A DNA stretch of 32,148 nt from an uncultured bacterium (GTDB lineage Bacteria > Actinomycetota > Coriobacteriia > Coriobacteriales > Coriobacteriaceae): the NCBI GenBank assembly GCA_905214435.1, contig CAJMMA010000018.1, positions 1 to 32,148 on the forward strand, in the 5' to 3' direction. This document shows positions 15,115 to 22,012 of the stretch, piece after piece. The notes beneath the pieces are model-generated. The model did not search any database. It saw nothing but the letters and a program-made list of their open reading frames with translations, and was not told the DNA's origin. The position numbers were made by a program, and so were the translations under genes. Each line of letters starts with the position of its first letter. Within the stretch, counting starts at the first letter, position 1.

Positions 15115-16368
15115 ATGGTTGTTAGAGAGAGCCCTACAGTCGAATACAAGGAAAGCGTTACGCCGACGTTTCTTAAAACGGTGAGCGCCTATGCAAACTA
15201 TGGGACGGGCAAGATTGAGTTTGGCGTTGATGACGAGGGCGTGGTTGTCGGCCTTGCAGATCCGGTCGCAGAGTGTCTCCGCATCGAGAACATGATTAAT
15301 GACAGCTTGGACCCCGCTCCCCGTTACACGCTCGAGCCCGATGAGAAACACGGGACCGTAATCCTTACGGTTTATGAGGGACAGGACAAACCCTATCGAA
15401 GCAAGGGAAAGGCCTACAGGCGAAACGATTCGGCAACGGTGGAGGTCGACCGGTTTGAGTATGGCAGGCTGACGCTCGAAGGCAGCAACGTAACGTTCGA
15501 CGCGCTCACGTCGGCTCGCCAGGACTTGAGCTTTCATACGCTCGAGCATAAGTGTGTTGAACACCTCGGCATTTCCGAGCTAACGTCGGATATCTTGCGT
15601 ACGCTCCGCTTGCTCGGCAAGGATGGCTATACCAATGCCGCGGCGATTTTAGCGGATAAGAATGATTTTCCAGGCATCGACTGCGTCCGTTTTGGCGATA
15701 CCGAGGATGTGATCTTGGATCGCGAGGCGGCGACAAATGTATCCGCAATTGAGCAGGCGGACAGGGCGGTGGCTATGTTTGCACGCTACTACCGTTATGA
15801 GCGTATCGAAGGGATGGAGCGCGTCCAAACCGATCGAATTCCTCTTGAGGCATTTCGCGAAGCTGTTGCAAACGCTTTAGTGCATCGGACGTGGGACGTT
15901 CGAGCGAACGTTCAAATTGCCCTGTACGATGATCGCGTCGTTGTGACCTCCCCCGGATCGCTGCCCGCCGGTTTGACGACGGAACAATACCTGTATGGGC
16001 AGATATCCGTGCTCAGAAACCCCATCGTTGCAGAGGCCTTCTTAAAGCTGGATTACATCGAGAAATTTGGTACGGGAATTGCGCGCATTAGACGTGCCTA
16101 TCGCGATTCGATCAATCAACCAATTTTTGATGTTCGCGGCGGCATGGTGGCCGTCACATTGCCCGTTACCGATGCCTTTGAAGGGTCCGAGGAAGAGGTC
16201 CAGGTTCTCAAGGCCTTGTCGGGCGGGCGAATTATGTCGCGAAGCGAGATTGAAAAACAGACGGGGCTGAGCCGCATGCGGACGTTGGCGGCACTCGAAT
16301 CTCTGCTTGAACGGAATGCAATCGTAAGGCAGGGAACCGGGCGGGCCACGAAATACGAGCGCTCATAG
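15115..16368 (+). CDS. AlbA_2-type putative DNA-binding/ATP-binding transcriptional regulator
   Basis: A 417-residue protein of the widespread AlbA_2 (Schlafen-like) regulator group. The N-terminal AlbA_2 domain (about 8-110) has VEYKES, KTVSAYANYGTGKIEFGVDD and KPYRSKGKAYRR. The middle-to-late part (about 235-345) is the GHKL-like ATP-binding domain, with FREAVANALVHRTWD, YDDRVVVTSPGSLP and the end motif FGTGIARIRRAY. A C-terminal winged helix follows (about 360-417; SRSEIEKQTGLSRMRTLAAL). The biological signal is unknown for this family. I chose the ATG at 15115 because GAGGGGG lies 8 bases upstream; an in-frame ATG at 15088 comes 11 bases after the TATAAT and would lie before that site. 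The operator array upstream suggests it controls itself. Confidence 0.83.
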   Translation: MVVRESPTVEYKESVTPTFLKTVSAYANYGTGKIEFGVDDEGVVVGLADPVAECLRIENMINDSLDPAPRYTLEPDEKHGTVILTVYEGQDKPYRSKGKAYRRNDSATVEVDRFEYGRLTLEGSNVTFDALTSARQDLSFHTLEHKCVEHLGISELTSDILRTLRLLGKDGYTNAAAILADKNDFPGIDCVRFGDTEDVILDREAATNVSAIEQADRAVAMFARYYRYERIEGMERVQTDRIPLEAFREAVANALVHRTWDVRANVQIALYDDRVVVTSPGSLPAGLTTEQYLYGQISVLRNPIVAEAFLKLDYIEKFGTGIARIRRAYRDSINQPIFDVRGGMVAVTLPVTDAFEGSEEEVQVLKALSGGRIMSRSEIEKQTGLSRMRTLAALESLLERNAIVRQGTGRATKYERS

Positions 16369-16390
16369 TCCAAAAGAGCCATGGTACAAG

Positions 16391-16424
16391 ACGGACCCCA
16401 AGCCAGCGTTGGCTTGGGGTCCGT
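16391..16424 (+). terminator. Terminator after the AlbA_2 gene
   Basis: ACGGACCCCAAGCCA pairs perfectly with TGGCTTGGGGTCCGT (15-bp stem) around GCGT. It starts 22 bases after the stop codon. The following TATATCC is T-poor, but the stem is very strong. Confidence 0.75.
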
Positions 16425-16461
16425 TATATCCCGGATGGTAATGGGCCGATTATTGTCAAGT

Positions 16462-16511
16462 TATAGCAAAGTACAGCGACGTACAGCAAAGTATAGTGAG
16501 ATATAGCAAGC
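16462..16511. repeat. Five 10-bp tandem direct repeats
   Basis: Consecutive units TATAGCAAAG, TACAGCGACG, TACAGCAAAG, TATAGTGAGA and TATAGCAAGC, followed two bases later by a partial sixth (TATAGCGCG). Consensus is TAYAGCRAAG. The 10-bp period places each unit on the same DNA face. It lies in a 541-base gene-free stretch between the AlbA_2 gene and the GntR gene. Function is unknown; operator array, iteron-like site and simple slippage are all possible. Confidence 0.7.
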
Positions 16512-16553
16512 CGTATAGCGCGCCTTGATTTTCAACCCTTGATTATCAACCGT

Positions 16554-16572
16554 CCGTATTTCACAGCAACTT
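16554..16572. repeat. Partial copy of the kdp-flanking repeat arm
   Basis: CCGTATTTCACAGCAACTT matches the right arm of the 77-bp repeats (CCGTATTCCACCGCAACTT) at 17 of 19 bases. The left arm is not present next to it. It may be a decayed third member of that family. Confidence 0.5.
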
Positions 16573-16625
16573 ATAACAGGCTCGGGGTGCCAATTTGGGG
16601 TGCAGTAGTGCTGCGCCACGAAAAG

Positions 16626-16762
16626 GGCCTATCTACTACGTTTAAGCCGCAGGGGTCAACCATAGTCGGTTTTTTCGAAAATCGACAAGCTGTCTACCTG
16701 CGGTTTTGTTTTCACGGTTTTCGGTATGGCCGAGGCTATCCGTGTTAACGTAATAGATGGGC
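16626..16762. repeat. Imperfect inverted-repeat element of about 137 bp
   Basis: Outer arms GGGCCTATCTACTACGTTTAA (16626-16646) and the approximate complement TTAACGTAATAGATGGGCC (16744-16762). Inside is a second stem, CCGCAGG (16649-16655) facing CCTGCGG (16698-16704), then TTTTGTTTT. The core GGCC-TATCTACT-CGT is shared with the 77-bp kdp repeats. No coding capacity is apparent. MITE-like in shape, but no target-site duplication is obvious. Confidence 0.5.
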
Positions 16763-16811
16763 CACTTTTGTGGCAAGGGGGGCCGATCTGCGGGCCAGGG
16801 TAGCTAAAAGA

Positions 16812-16846
16812 GCCCCGTCCCAAAAAGACTGATTGGGAGCTGGGGC
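16812..16846 (-). terminator. Hairpin with a T run on the minus strand
   Basis: GCCCC (16812-16816) and TCCCAA (16818-16823) pair with TTGGGA (16833-16838) and GGGGC (16842-16846), with a small bulge. Read on the minus strand the stem ends in TCTTTTAG. No minus-strand gene is next to it, so it may be a relic or a leader structure ahead of the GntR gene. Confidence 0.4.
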
Positions 16847-16909
16847 GTGTCGATGCGATAGTATTACGTGGTGAAATTCGACAAACCGTGAGCTTCATCC
16901 GAGGGCTTT

Positions 16910-17602
16910 ATGGAACAACACCAGCATAATCAGAGCCTGCAAGATCAGGCATACAACGCATTGCGCTCCAAGATCATCTATGCCGAGCTCAAGCCCGGCA
17001 CGCGCCTTTCGGCGATTGGTCTGGAAAAGGAGACGGGAATCGGGCGCACGCCCATTCGCGAGTCTTTTGTGCGCTTGCGTGAGCAGGAGCTGGTGGAAAC
17101 GCGTCCCAAAAGCGGCACCTATGTCTCAAAAATCAGCATGGAGCGCGCCGAGAACGCCTGTTTCTTGCGCGAGAAACTCGAGAGAAGCGTGCTCATTAAA
17201 TGCTGCTCTGCCGTCACGCCCGAGCAAAAGCAGCGGCTCGAGCGGATTCTTGCCGAGTCCGAGTCGCTCGACCATAGCGAAACGCGTCGCTTTTTCGATC
17301 TGGACAACCTGTTCCATGAGACGTGTTTTGAGATTGCCGGCCGCCACATGTTGTGGGATTGGATGAAGAGCGTCAACACACATTTTGAGCGATACAACTG
17401 GTTGCGTATGGTGTCGCAGGATCTGGATTGGGAGCCGATTCGTCGGCAGCATCGCCGAATTCTCGAGGCCATTAAGAAGGGCGATACCGACGCGGCGAGC
17501 TACCTGGCAGAGACGCACCTGCATCTGATGCCCGAGGAACAGGGCCCGGTTATCGCCTTGCATCCCGACTACTTTGAGCTGTCGAAAGACTCGTCAATCT
17601 AG
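16910..17602 (+). CDS. GntR family transcriptional regulator (FCD domain)
   Basis: A 230-residue FadR/GntR-type regulator. The N-terminal winged helix (about 8-75) contains LQDQAYNALRSKIIYAELKP and the recognition region ETGIGRTPIRESFVRLREQ. The C-terminal FCD domain (about 85-215) carries the likely metal and ligand positions in FDLDNLFHETCF, RRQHRRILEAI and ETHLHLM. Members bind small carboxylates or sugars and repress catabolic genes. No target is evident, since the neighbours are other regulators. GAGGG precedes the ATG by 4 bases. It stands alone after a long repeat-rich intergenic region. Confidence 0.9.
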   Translation: MEQHQHNQSLQDQAYNALRSKIIYAELKPGTRLSAIGLEKETGIGRTPIRESFVRLREQELVETRPKSGTYVSKISMERAENACFLREKLERSVLIKCCSAVTPEQKQRLERILAESESLDHSETRRFFDLDNLFHETCFEIAGRHMLWDWMKSVNTHFERYNWLRMVSQDLDWEPIRRQHRRILEAIKKGDTDAASYLAETHLHLMPEEQGPVIALHPDYFELSKDSSI

Positions 17603-17726
17603 CCCATCGCCGCATCTGCTCGAGACACAAAAACGATGCTGCTCACCTACAGCGTTTTGCAACCGAGATTTTTAAAAAATGCCTAAAATGGCTCAGATTG
17701 CTGACAATTGGGAAACGGGGTGCGCT

Positions 17727-18749
17727 ATGGCGCAGATGAGGATTAAGGACATTGCCGCCGAGGCGGGCGTGAGCCCGGCCACGGTCTCGCGCTATCTCAA
17801 TAACCGCCCCGGGCAGATGACCGAGGAGACCCGCGCCCGCATCGCGGCGGTTATCGAGCGCACCGGCTATCGCCCACGTGCCGCCGCACGCAATCTGCGC
17901 AGCTCGCGCGCCAACCTCATCGGCGTAATCTTGGCCGACATCGCCAACCCGTTCTCCAGCGCCATGCTCGAAGGGCTTTCCGCCAGCGCCGCCGCGCGCG
18001 GCTGCTCGCTCATGACGGCCATTAGCGGCAACGACCCCGCCAAGGAAGCGGAGTCGCTCACCAGACTTATCGATGCCGGCGTGGACGGCCTGGTCGTCAA
18101 CACCTGCGGAGGCAATGACGAGGCGATCGCCGCGGCAGCGGGACGCCTACCCGTTGTGCTGCTCGACCGCGATGTTGCCGATGGCGGCATCGATCTGGTG
18201 ACATCTAACAACCGTGAGCTGGTCGCCGGCCTGGTAGACGCCTTGGCTGCTGCGGGCAGCGAGCGTCTGTGCCTGCTTACCGAGGCAAGCGATGACAGCC
18301 CCGTGCGTCGTGAGCGCGCTGAGGCGTTTGCCGACGAGCTCTCGCGCCGCGGCCTGGCCGGCGAGGTCGTCACCTTGGCGGACGGTGGTGCCGAGGGTGT
18401 CAGTCGCCTGGACGAGACCATCCGCGGCTATGCGGGTAAAAAGCTCGGCCTCATTGCCGTCAACGGCCTGGTCTTCCTGCGCCTGACCGAGGCACTGGCG
18501 CAGCTGGGTCCCTCGCTGCCGGCGGGCCTTAAGATCGCAACGTTTGACGATTACCCCTGGAACCACGTGCTCTTTGGCGGTGTGACCACGGCCGCGCAAG
18601 ACACCCACACCATCGCCGAGCGCGTAATCGAGCGTCTGTCCGAGCGCATCGACGTCGTTACCACTACGGTGGGCGACGCCGCAAAGCTCGCCCCCAAGCG
18701 CATCGAGATCCCCGGTCACATCGAACACCGCGCTTCGACCTCGCGCTAG
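17727..18749 (+). CDS. LacI family transcriptional regulator
   Basis: A 340-residue LacI/GalR-type repressor. The N-terminal helix-turn-helix is IKDIAAEAGVSPATVSRYLNN and the hinge region ends RPRAAARNLRSSRANLIGVI. The periplasmic-binding-protein-like core follows, with VDGLVVNTCGG, PVVLLDRDV and GLKIATFDDYPWNHV. LacI proteins respond to sugars or related metabolites, but the effector is not visible here and no sugar genes adjoin it. I chose the ATG at 17727 because GGGGTG lies just upstream and the HTH then starts at residue 5; the upstream ATG at 17679 adds 16 unlike residues. A weak promoter may lie at 17657-17689. Confidence 0.92.
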   Translation: MAQMRIKDIAAEAGVSPATVSRYLNNRPGQMTEETRARIAAVIERTGYRPRAAARNLRSSRANLIGVILADIANPFSSAMLEGLSASAAARGCSLMTAISGNDPAKEAESLTRLIDAGVDGLVVNTCGGNDEAIAAAAGRLPVVLLDRDVADGGIDLVTSNNRELVAGLVDALAAAGSERLCLLTEASDDSPVRRERAEAFADELSRRGLAGEVVTLADGGAEGVSRLDETIRGYAGKKLGLIAVNGLVFLRLTEALAQLGPSLPAGLKIATFDDYPWNHVLFGGVTTAAQDTHTIAERVIERLSERIDVVTTTVGDAAKLAPKRIEIPGHIEHRASTSR

Positions 18750-18751
18750 TC

Positions 18752-18781
18752 TGTGTGATATTATATAGACAATGTCATACA
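18752..18781. promoter_or_regulatory. Candidate toxin-antitoxin operator/promoter
   Basis: TGTGTGA (18752-18758) and TCATACA (18775-18781) are inverted (6 of 7 complementary) around an AT-rich core with TATTATATA, a likely -10. Only 42 bases separate the lacI stop from the antitoxin start, so this is where its promoter must be if it has one. A RelB/DinJ-like domain in the downstream protein is a natural ligand. Inference. Confidence 0.45.
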
Positions 18782-18791
18782 GGAGGTATCC

Positions 18792-19286
18792 ATGGCTGCG
18801 TCTGTGCTGAGTGTTCGAGTGGACTCGTCAATTAAAGATTCATTTGCCGAGCTGTGCGAAGAACTCGGCATGACTTCGTCCGTTGCGGTCAATATGTTCA
18901 TGAGGCAGATGTTGCGCGAGCGCTCGCTGCCGTTTGTGCCTTCACTCGGTAAAAGCTCTGCGAGCGAAAGCGCCGCAGCGGGCATTTTGGATACCGCTCA
19001 GATTGAGTCCGCCGTCCGCGAGGCAGCCAGCCCGATTCCCGCCATCAAAACCGTGATCCTATTTGGATCGTATGCCCGTGGCGAGGCGCGTGCAGATAGT
19101 GATATCGACTTGCGCCTCGAAGTCGATCGCGAGCAGGGCTTTGGTCTTTTTGCGTTGTCGGCGTTTGGCGAGGCAGTGCGCAAGGAAACCGGAAGGCAGG
19201 TGGACCTTGTCTCGAGCGATTATCTTGATGACGATCTTGCCGCGGTAATCGAGCGCGAAGGAGTGATCCTTTATGATCGCGCGTAA
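18792..19286 (+). CDS. RelB/DinJ-like domain fused to MNT nucleotidyltransferase (antitoxin)
   Basis: A 164-residue two-domain protein. Residues 1-50 look like a RelB/DinJ ribbon-helix-helix antitoxin N-terminus (SVLSVRVDSSIKDSF, EELGMTSSVAVNMFMRQML, then RSLPF). Residues 65-164 are a minimal nucleotidyltransferase: G92-S93, ten residues, D104-I105-D106 (exact GSX10DXD) and a third acidic residue, D138, in RQVDLVS. MNT proteins neutralise HEPN toxins, and in studied MntA/HepT pairs they do so by adding AMP to a toxin tyrosine. The fused domain could give DNA binding and autorepression, which plain MntA lacks. AGGAGGT precedes the ATG. It overlaps the HEPN gene by 14 bases. Family calls are firm for the MNT half, less so for the RHH half. 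Confidence 0.85.
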   Translation: MAASVLSVRVDSSIKDSFAELCEELGMTSSVAVNMFMRQMLRERSLPFVPSLGKSSASESAAAGILDTAQIESAVREAASPIPAIKTVILFGSYARGEARADSDIDLRLEVDREQGFGLFALSAFGEAVRKETGRQVDLVSSDYLDDDLAAVIEREGVILYDRA

Positions 19287-19644
19287 GTCAGACGGCCTCC
19301 GCGCCCAAGAGGTCTTGGAGGCCATCGCTGAAACGAACGAGCGCATCAAGGCTTTTGATATCACCGAGGACCAGTTTCTGCATGCGAATGACGTGCGGAC
19401 GAGGGCGTTGGCGGACTCCCTTTTGATGTGCGCGCTTAGGGTGACGGAAGAAGCGGGCAAGTTGTCGGAACGCTCGCAGCGGCTTCATCCCGAAATTGAG
19501 TGGCGTGGAATTATCGGCATGAGAAATTACCTCGCGCATGATTACGGCAATGTCGACCGATCGGTTGTTTGGGATGCGGTGACGATGGAGTTTCCGGCGC
19601 TGGAACGAGCGTGTAGGCAAATTGTTTCCGAATCCGAGCGATAA
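19273..19644 (+). CDS. HepT-like HEPN toxin
   Basis: A 123-residue all-helical HEPN protein, predicted ribonuclease toxin of the MNT/HEPN class. The signature RX4HXY is complete: R84, H89 and Y91 in RNYLAHDY. In known MntA/HepT systems the Tyr of this motif is the residue that receives AMP. Upstream helices include LRVTEEAGKLSE, typical of HepT. The ATG lies inside the end of the antitoxin gene, with AAGGAG 9 bases before it, so the two are translationally coupled with antitoxin first. A dimeric RNase acting on tRNA or mRNA is inferred from the family. Confidence 0.88.
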   Translation: MIARKSDGLRAQEVLEAIAETNERIKAFDITEDQFLHANDVRTRALADSLLMCALRVTEEAGKLSERSQRLHPEIEWRGIIGMRNYLAHDYGNVDRSVVWDAVTMEFPALERACRQIVSESER

Positions 19645-19696
19645 TCACTTGTCATACCAGCCTGTTCACACACGTTTTTTGAGCGCTTGATACGCT

Positions 19697-19712
19697 TTAA
19701 CCCTGCGGAAAC
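19697..19712 (+). promoter_or_regulatory. GlnR-type box before the GS-like gene
   Basis: TTAAC-CCTGCG-GAAAC fits the actinobacterial GlnR half-box pair (gTnAC-N6-GaAAC, recalled) in both sequence and spacing. It lies 65 bases before the GS-like start and 12 bases ahead of a possible -10 (TAGTAT, 19725-19730), so it would cover the -35 region. Just downstream TCTGCGATA is repeated (19718-19726, 19730-19738). A second box pair is not seen. Confidence 0.5.
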
Positions 19713-19777
19713 ATTTTTCTGCGATAGTATCTGCGATATAGACCAGTCGAAACCCGCCCGAAAGAAAGGGGAGCGAC

Positions 19778-21115
19778 ATGAACCAGCAGAACATCGATTA
19801 CGTACTCCGCTCCGTAGAGCAGCGTGATATCCGCTTTGTGCGTCTGTGGTTTGTCGACATTCTCGGCCGCCTCAAAAACTTTGCTATTAGCCCCGAGGAC
19901 CTCGAGGTCGCATTTGAGGAGGGCATTGGCTTTGACGGCTCGGCCATCGAGGGCTTTGCCACGCCCGAGGAAGCCGATATGCTGGCGTTCCCCGATGCCT
20001 CGACCTTCCAGATTCTGCCGTGGCGCCCGAGCCACAACGGCGTCGCCCGCGTGTTCTGCGACGTGTGCACTCCCGATCGCAAGCCGTTTGCCGGCGACCC
20101 GCGCGATGCCCTGCGCCGCATGTTCCGCAAGGCCGAGAAGGCTGGCTATCTGCTCAACGTGGGCGCTGAGCTGGAGTATTACTACTTCCCCGACGAGCAC
20201 ACGCCCGAGCCGCTCGACAACGTGGGCTACTTCGATCTTTCGGTGAGCGATGCCGCTCGCGACCTGCGTCGTAACACGGTCCTCACGCTCGAGAAGATGT
20301 CCGTGCCCGTGGAGTACACCTTCCACGCCGCCGGTCGCTCACAGCACGGCATGAGCCTGCGCCACGCCGAGGCCCTGAGCATGTCCGACGCCATTACCAC
20401 GGCCAAGCTCATCATTAAGCAGCAGGCTTACGAGAGCGGCTGCCACGCCTCCTTTATGCCCAAGCCGCTGGCGGGCGAGGACGGCAGCGCCATGTTTTTG
20501 CATCAGTCGCTGTTCGACCATGACGGCAACAACGTCTTTTGGGGCGAGGGCGACGAGAAGTACCATCTCTCCGACGTCGCCAAGCACTATATGGCCGGTA
20601 TCTTGGCGCACGCGCGCGAGATTAGCGCCATCACCAACCCCACGGTCAATTCGTACAAGCGCATCACCACGGGCGGCGACTCCGTGCCGCAGTACGCCAC
20701 GTGGGGCCTGCGCAACCGCGCAAGCATGATCCGCATCCCGGTCTACAAGCCCGGCAAGCAGCTTTCCACACGCATTGAGCTTCGCAGCCCCGATCCCATG
20801 GCTAACCCGTATCTGGTCAACGCCGTCACGCTGGCGGCTGGTCTCGACGGCATCGAGCGCAAGCTGGAGCTCCCGCCCGAGGCAACGGCCGAGACGCTCA
20901 AGCTCACCGGCCGTCAGATGCTCGAGGCCGGTTACGCGCCGCTGCCGCGCTCGCTCAAAGAGGCGCTCGACGTGTTTGAGGACTCGCAGTTTATGAAGGA
21001 TGCCCTCGGCGAGCACATCCATAGCTTCTTCCTCAAAAAGAAGCGCGACGAGTGGCATAAGTTTGAGTCCACGATCACCGAATGGGAGATCAAGCACTAC
21101 CTGGCGAACTCCTAA
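19778..21115 (+). CDS. Glutamine synthetase-like protein lacking key metal ligands
   Basis: A 445-residue protein of the short GSI-alpha class, close in style to actinobacterial GlnA2. True GS makes glutamine from glutamate, ammonia and ATP in a dodecamer with two metals per site. Conserved here: FDGSAIEGF (52-60), ELE (131-133), MPKPL, NPTVNSYKR, RNRASMIRIP and RIELRSPDP (E334). Not conserved: the HHE...GQHE segment reads FHAAGRSQHG, so the n1 ligands corresponding to E212 and E220 are A184 and G191. GSAMH is GSAMF (F240 for H269, n2), and the flap Glu (GGEAP) is replaced in GGDSVP. Catalysis as a normal GS is doubtful. GAAAGGGGAG precedes the ATG. The next gene encodes a GlnR-like regulator. 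Confidence 0.9.
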   Translation: MNQQNIDYVLRSVEQRDIRFVRLWFVDILGRLKNFAISPEDLEVAFEEGIGFDGSAIEGFATPEEADMLAFPDASTFQILPWRPSHNGVARVFCDVCTPDRKPFAGDPRDALRRMFRKAEKAGYLLNVGAELEYYYFPDEHTPEPLDNVGYFDLSVSDAARDLRRNTVLTLEKMSVPVEYTFHAAGRSQHGMSLRHAEALSMSDAITTAKLIIKQQAYESGCHASFMPKPLAGEDGSAMFLHQSLFDHDGNNVFWGEGDEKYHLSDVAKHYMAGILAHAREISAITNPTVNSYKRITTGGDSVPQYATWGLRNRASMIRIPVYKPGKQLSTRIELRSPDPMANPYLVNAVTLAAGLDGIERKLELPPEATAETLKLTGRQMLEAGYAPLPRSLKEALDVFEDSQFMKDALGEHIHSFFLKKKRDEWHKFESTITEWEIKHYLANS

Positions 21116-21165
21116 TCGCGCTGGCTTGTCCCAGTACGATTGAGCTCATTTCTTTGGAGGCCGAT

Positions 21166-21828
21166 ATGTCCGAAAAGAGTGCCCTGTTCATGGCGCGCAC
21201 GACGCGCTTCCACGAGTTTGCCCGCAGCTTGACGACCACCCTGGGTGTCGAGGTGAGTCTGGCCACCCCCGATTCGCCAACTGCGGCGCACGACTTTGAC
21301 CTGCTGATCCTCGATTCCGATGGCATCCGCAGCGACCGCATCGATCAGATTGCCAAGTGGCTCGACGATCGCGGCGGTGTTCCCATGCTGGTGATCGTCG
21401 ACGACGAGGCGCTCGGCACCCTGCGCCTGCCGAATCATGCGCATGCCGACTTTGTATGTCCCACGGCGACGCCCAACGAGCTCAAGGCTCGTGCACAGCG
21501 TCTGATGGGCGAGGAGGAGCCCGTCGCCTCCGATGATGTGCTCAACATCGATAACCTTGAGATCAACCTGGCCACCTACCAGGTGACACTCGATAGCGAG
21601 CCCATTGACCTGACGCTGATGGAGTACTCGCTGCTGAGTTTTTTGGCGACGCATCCCAACCGCGCCTACAGCCGCGAGGTACTGCTGCACCGCGTGTGGG
21701 GCTTTGAGTACTGCGGCGGTACGCGCACCGTCGACGTGCATATCCGACGCATCCGCTCCAAGGTGGGCCCGCAGATCGCGGCGCACATCACCACCGTCCG
21801 CGGCGTGGGCTATCTGTTTAAGGACTAG
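21166..21828 (+). CDS. GlnR-like orphan OmpR-family regulator with atypical receiver
   Basis: A 220-residue winged-helix regulator. The N-terminal half has a receiver-like fold with Asp50 in LLILDSDG, but the acidic pocket at residues 8-10 is replaced (LFMARTT) and the conserved Lys is missing (DFVCPTATP). It is therefore unlikely to be phosphorylated normally. The OmpR-type DNA-binding domain (about 125-220) is intact: LTLMEYSLLSFLATHPNRAYSREVLL, WGFEY, RTVDVHIRRIRSKV and TVRGVGYLF. This combination is typical of actinobacterial GlnR, the nitrogen regulator. No kinase gene adjoins it. TTTGGAGG precedes the ATG and the GS-like gene ends 50 bases upstream, suggesting one transcript. GlnR identity is inference from architecture and neighbour. 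Confidence 0.75.
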   Translation: MSEKSALFMARTTRFHEFARSLTTTLGVEVSLATPDSPTAAHDFDLLILDSDGIRSDRIDQIAKWLDDRGGVPMLVIVDDEALGTLRLPNHAHADFVCPTATPNELKARAQRLMGEEEPVASDDVLNIDNLEINLATYQVTLDSEPIDLTLMEYSLLSFLATHPNRAYSREVLLHRVWGFEYCGGTRTVDVHIRRIRSKVGPQIAAHITTVRGVGYLFKD

Positions 21829-21851
21829 CAAGTAAATAGAGGGCAATGTGA

Positions 21852-21881
21852 GGGTACCGGAGATTTCTCCAGTACCCTTTT
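21852..21881 (+). terminator. Terminator after the GlnR-like gene
   Basis: GGGTACCGGAG pairs with CTCCAGTACCC (one mismatch) around a short loop and is followed by TTTTC. It closes the GS-like/GlnR-like unit and separates it from the AT-richer cluster. Confidence 0.82.
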
Positions 21882-22012
21882 CTCGTTTAGGGCGAAAAGA
21901 AGACCTTTCACCGATTAAAAGTGTGTCAGTAAAAACAATATCAAACGTATAACACTATCTAGAGAATATCATTTAGTTACCGTATCTCCCTACTACACGG
22001 ATGGAGGAAGAA

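Noticed and set aside
16462..16511. CRISPR array
   Set aside because: Units are 10 bp with no spacers and there are no cas genes; simple tandem repeats.
16539..16748. 69-codon ORF in the repeat-rich gap
   Set aside because: It reads through palindromic repeats, lacks a ribosome site and has no family pattern.
19645..19777. Glutamine riboswitch or other leader RNA before the GS-like gene
   Set aside because: No clear glnA-RNA core or stem pairs could be traced by eye; the GlnR-type box explains the conserved-looking part better.
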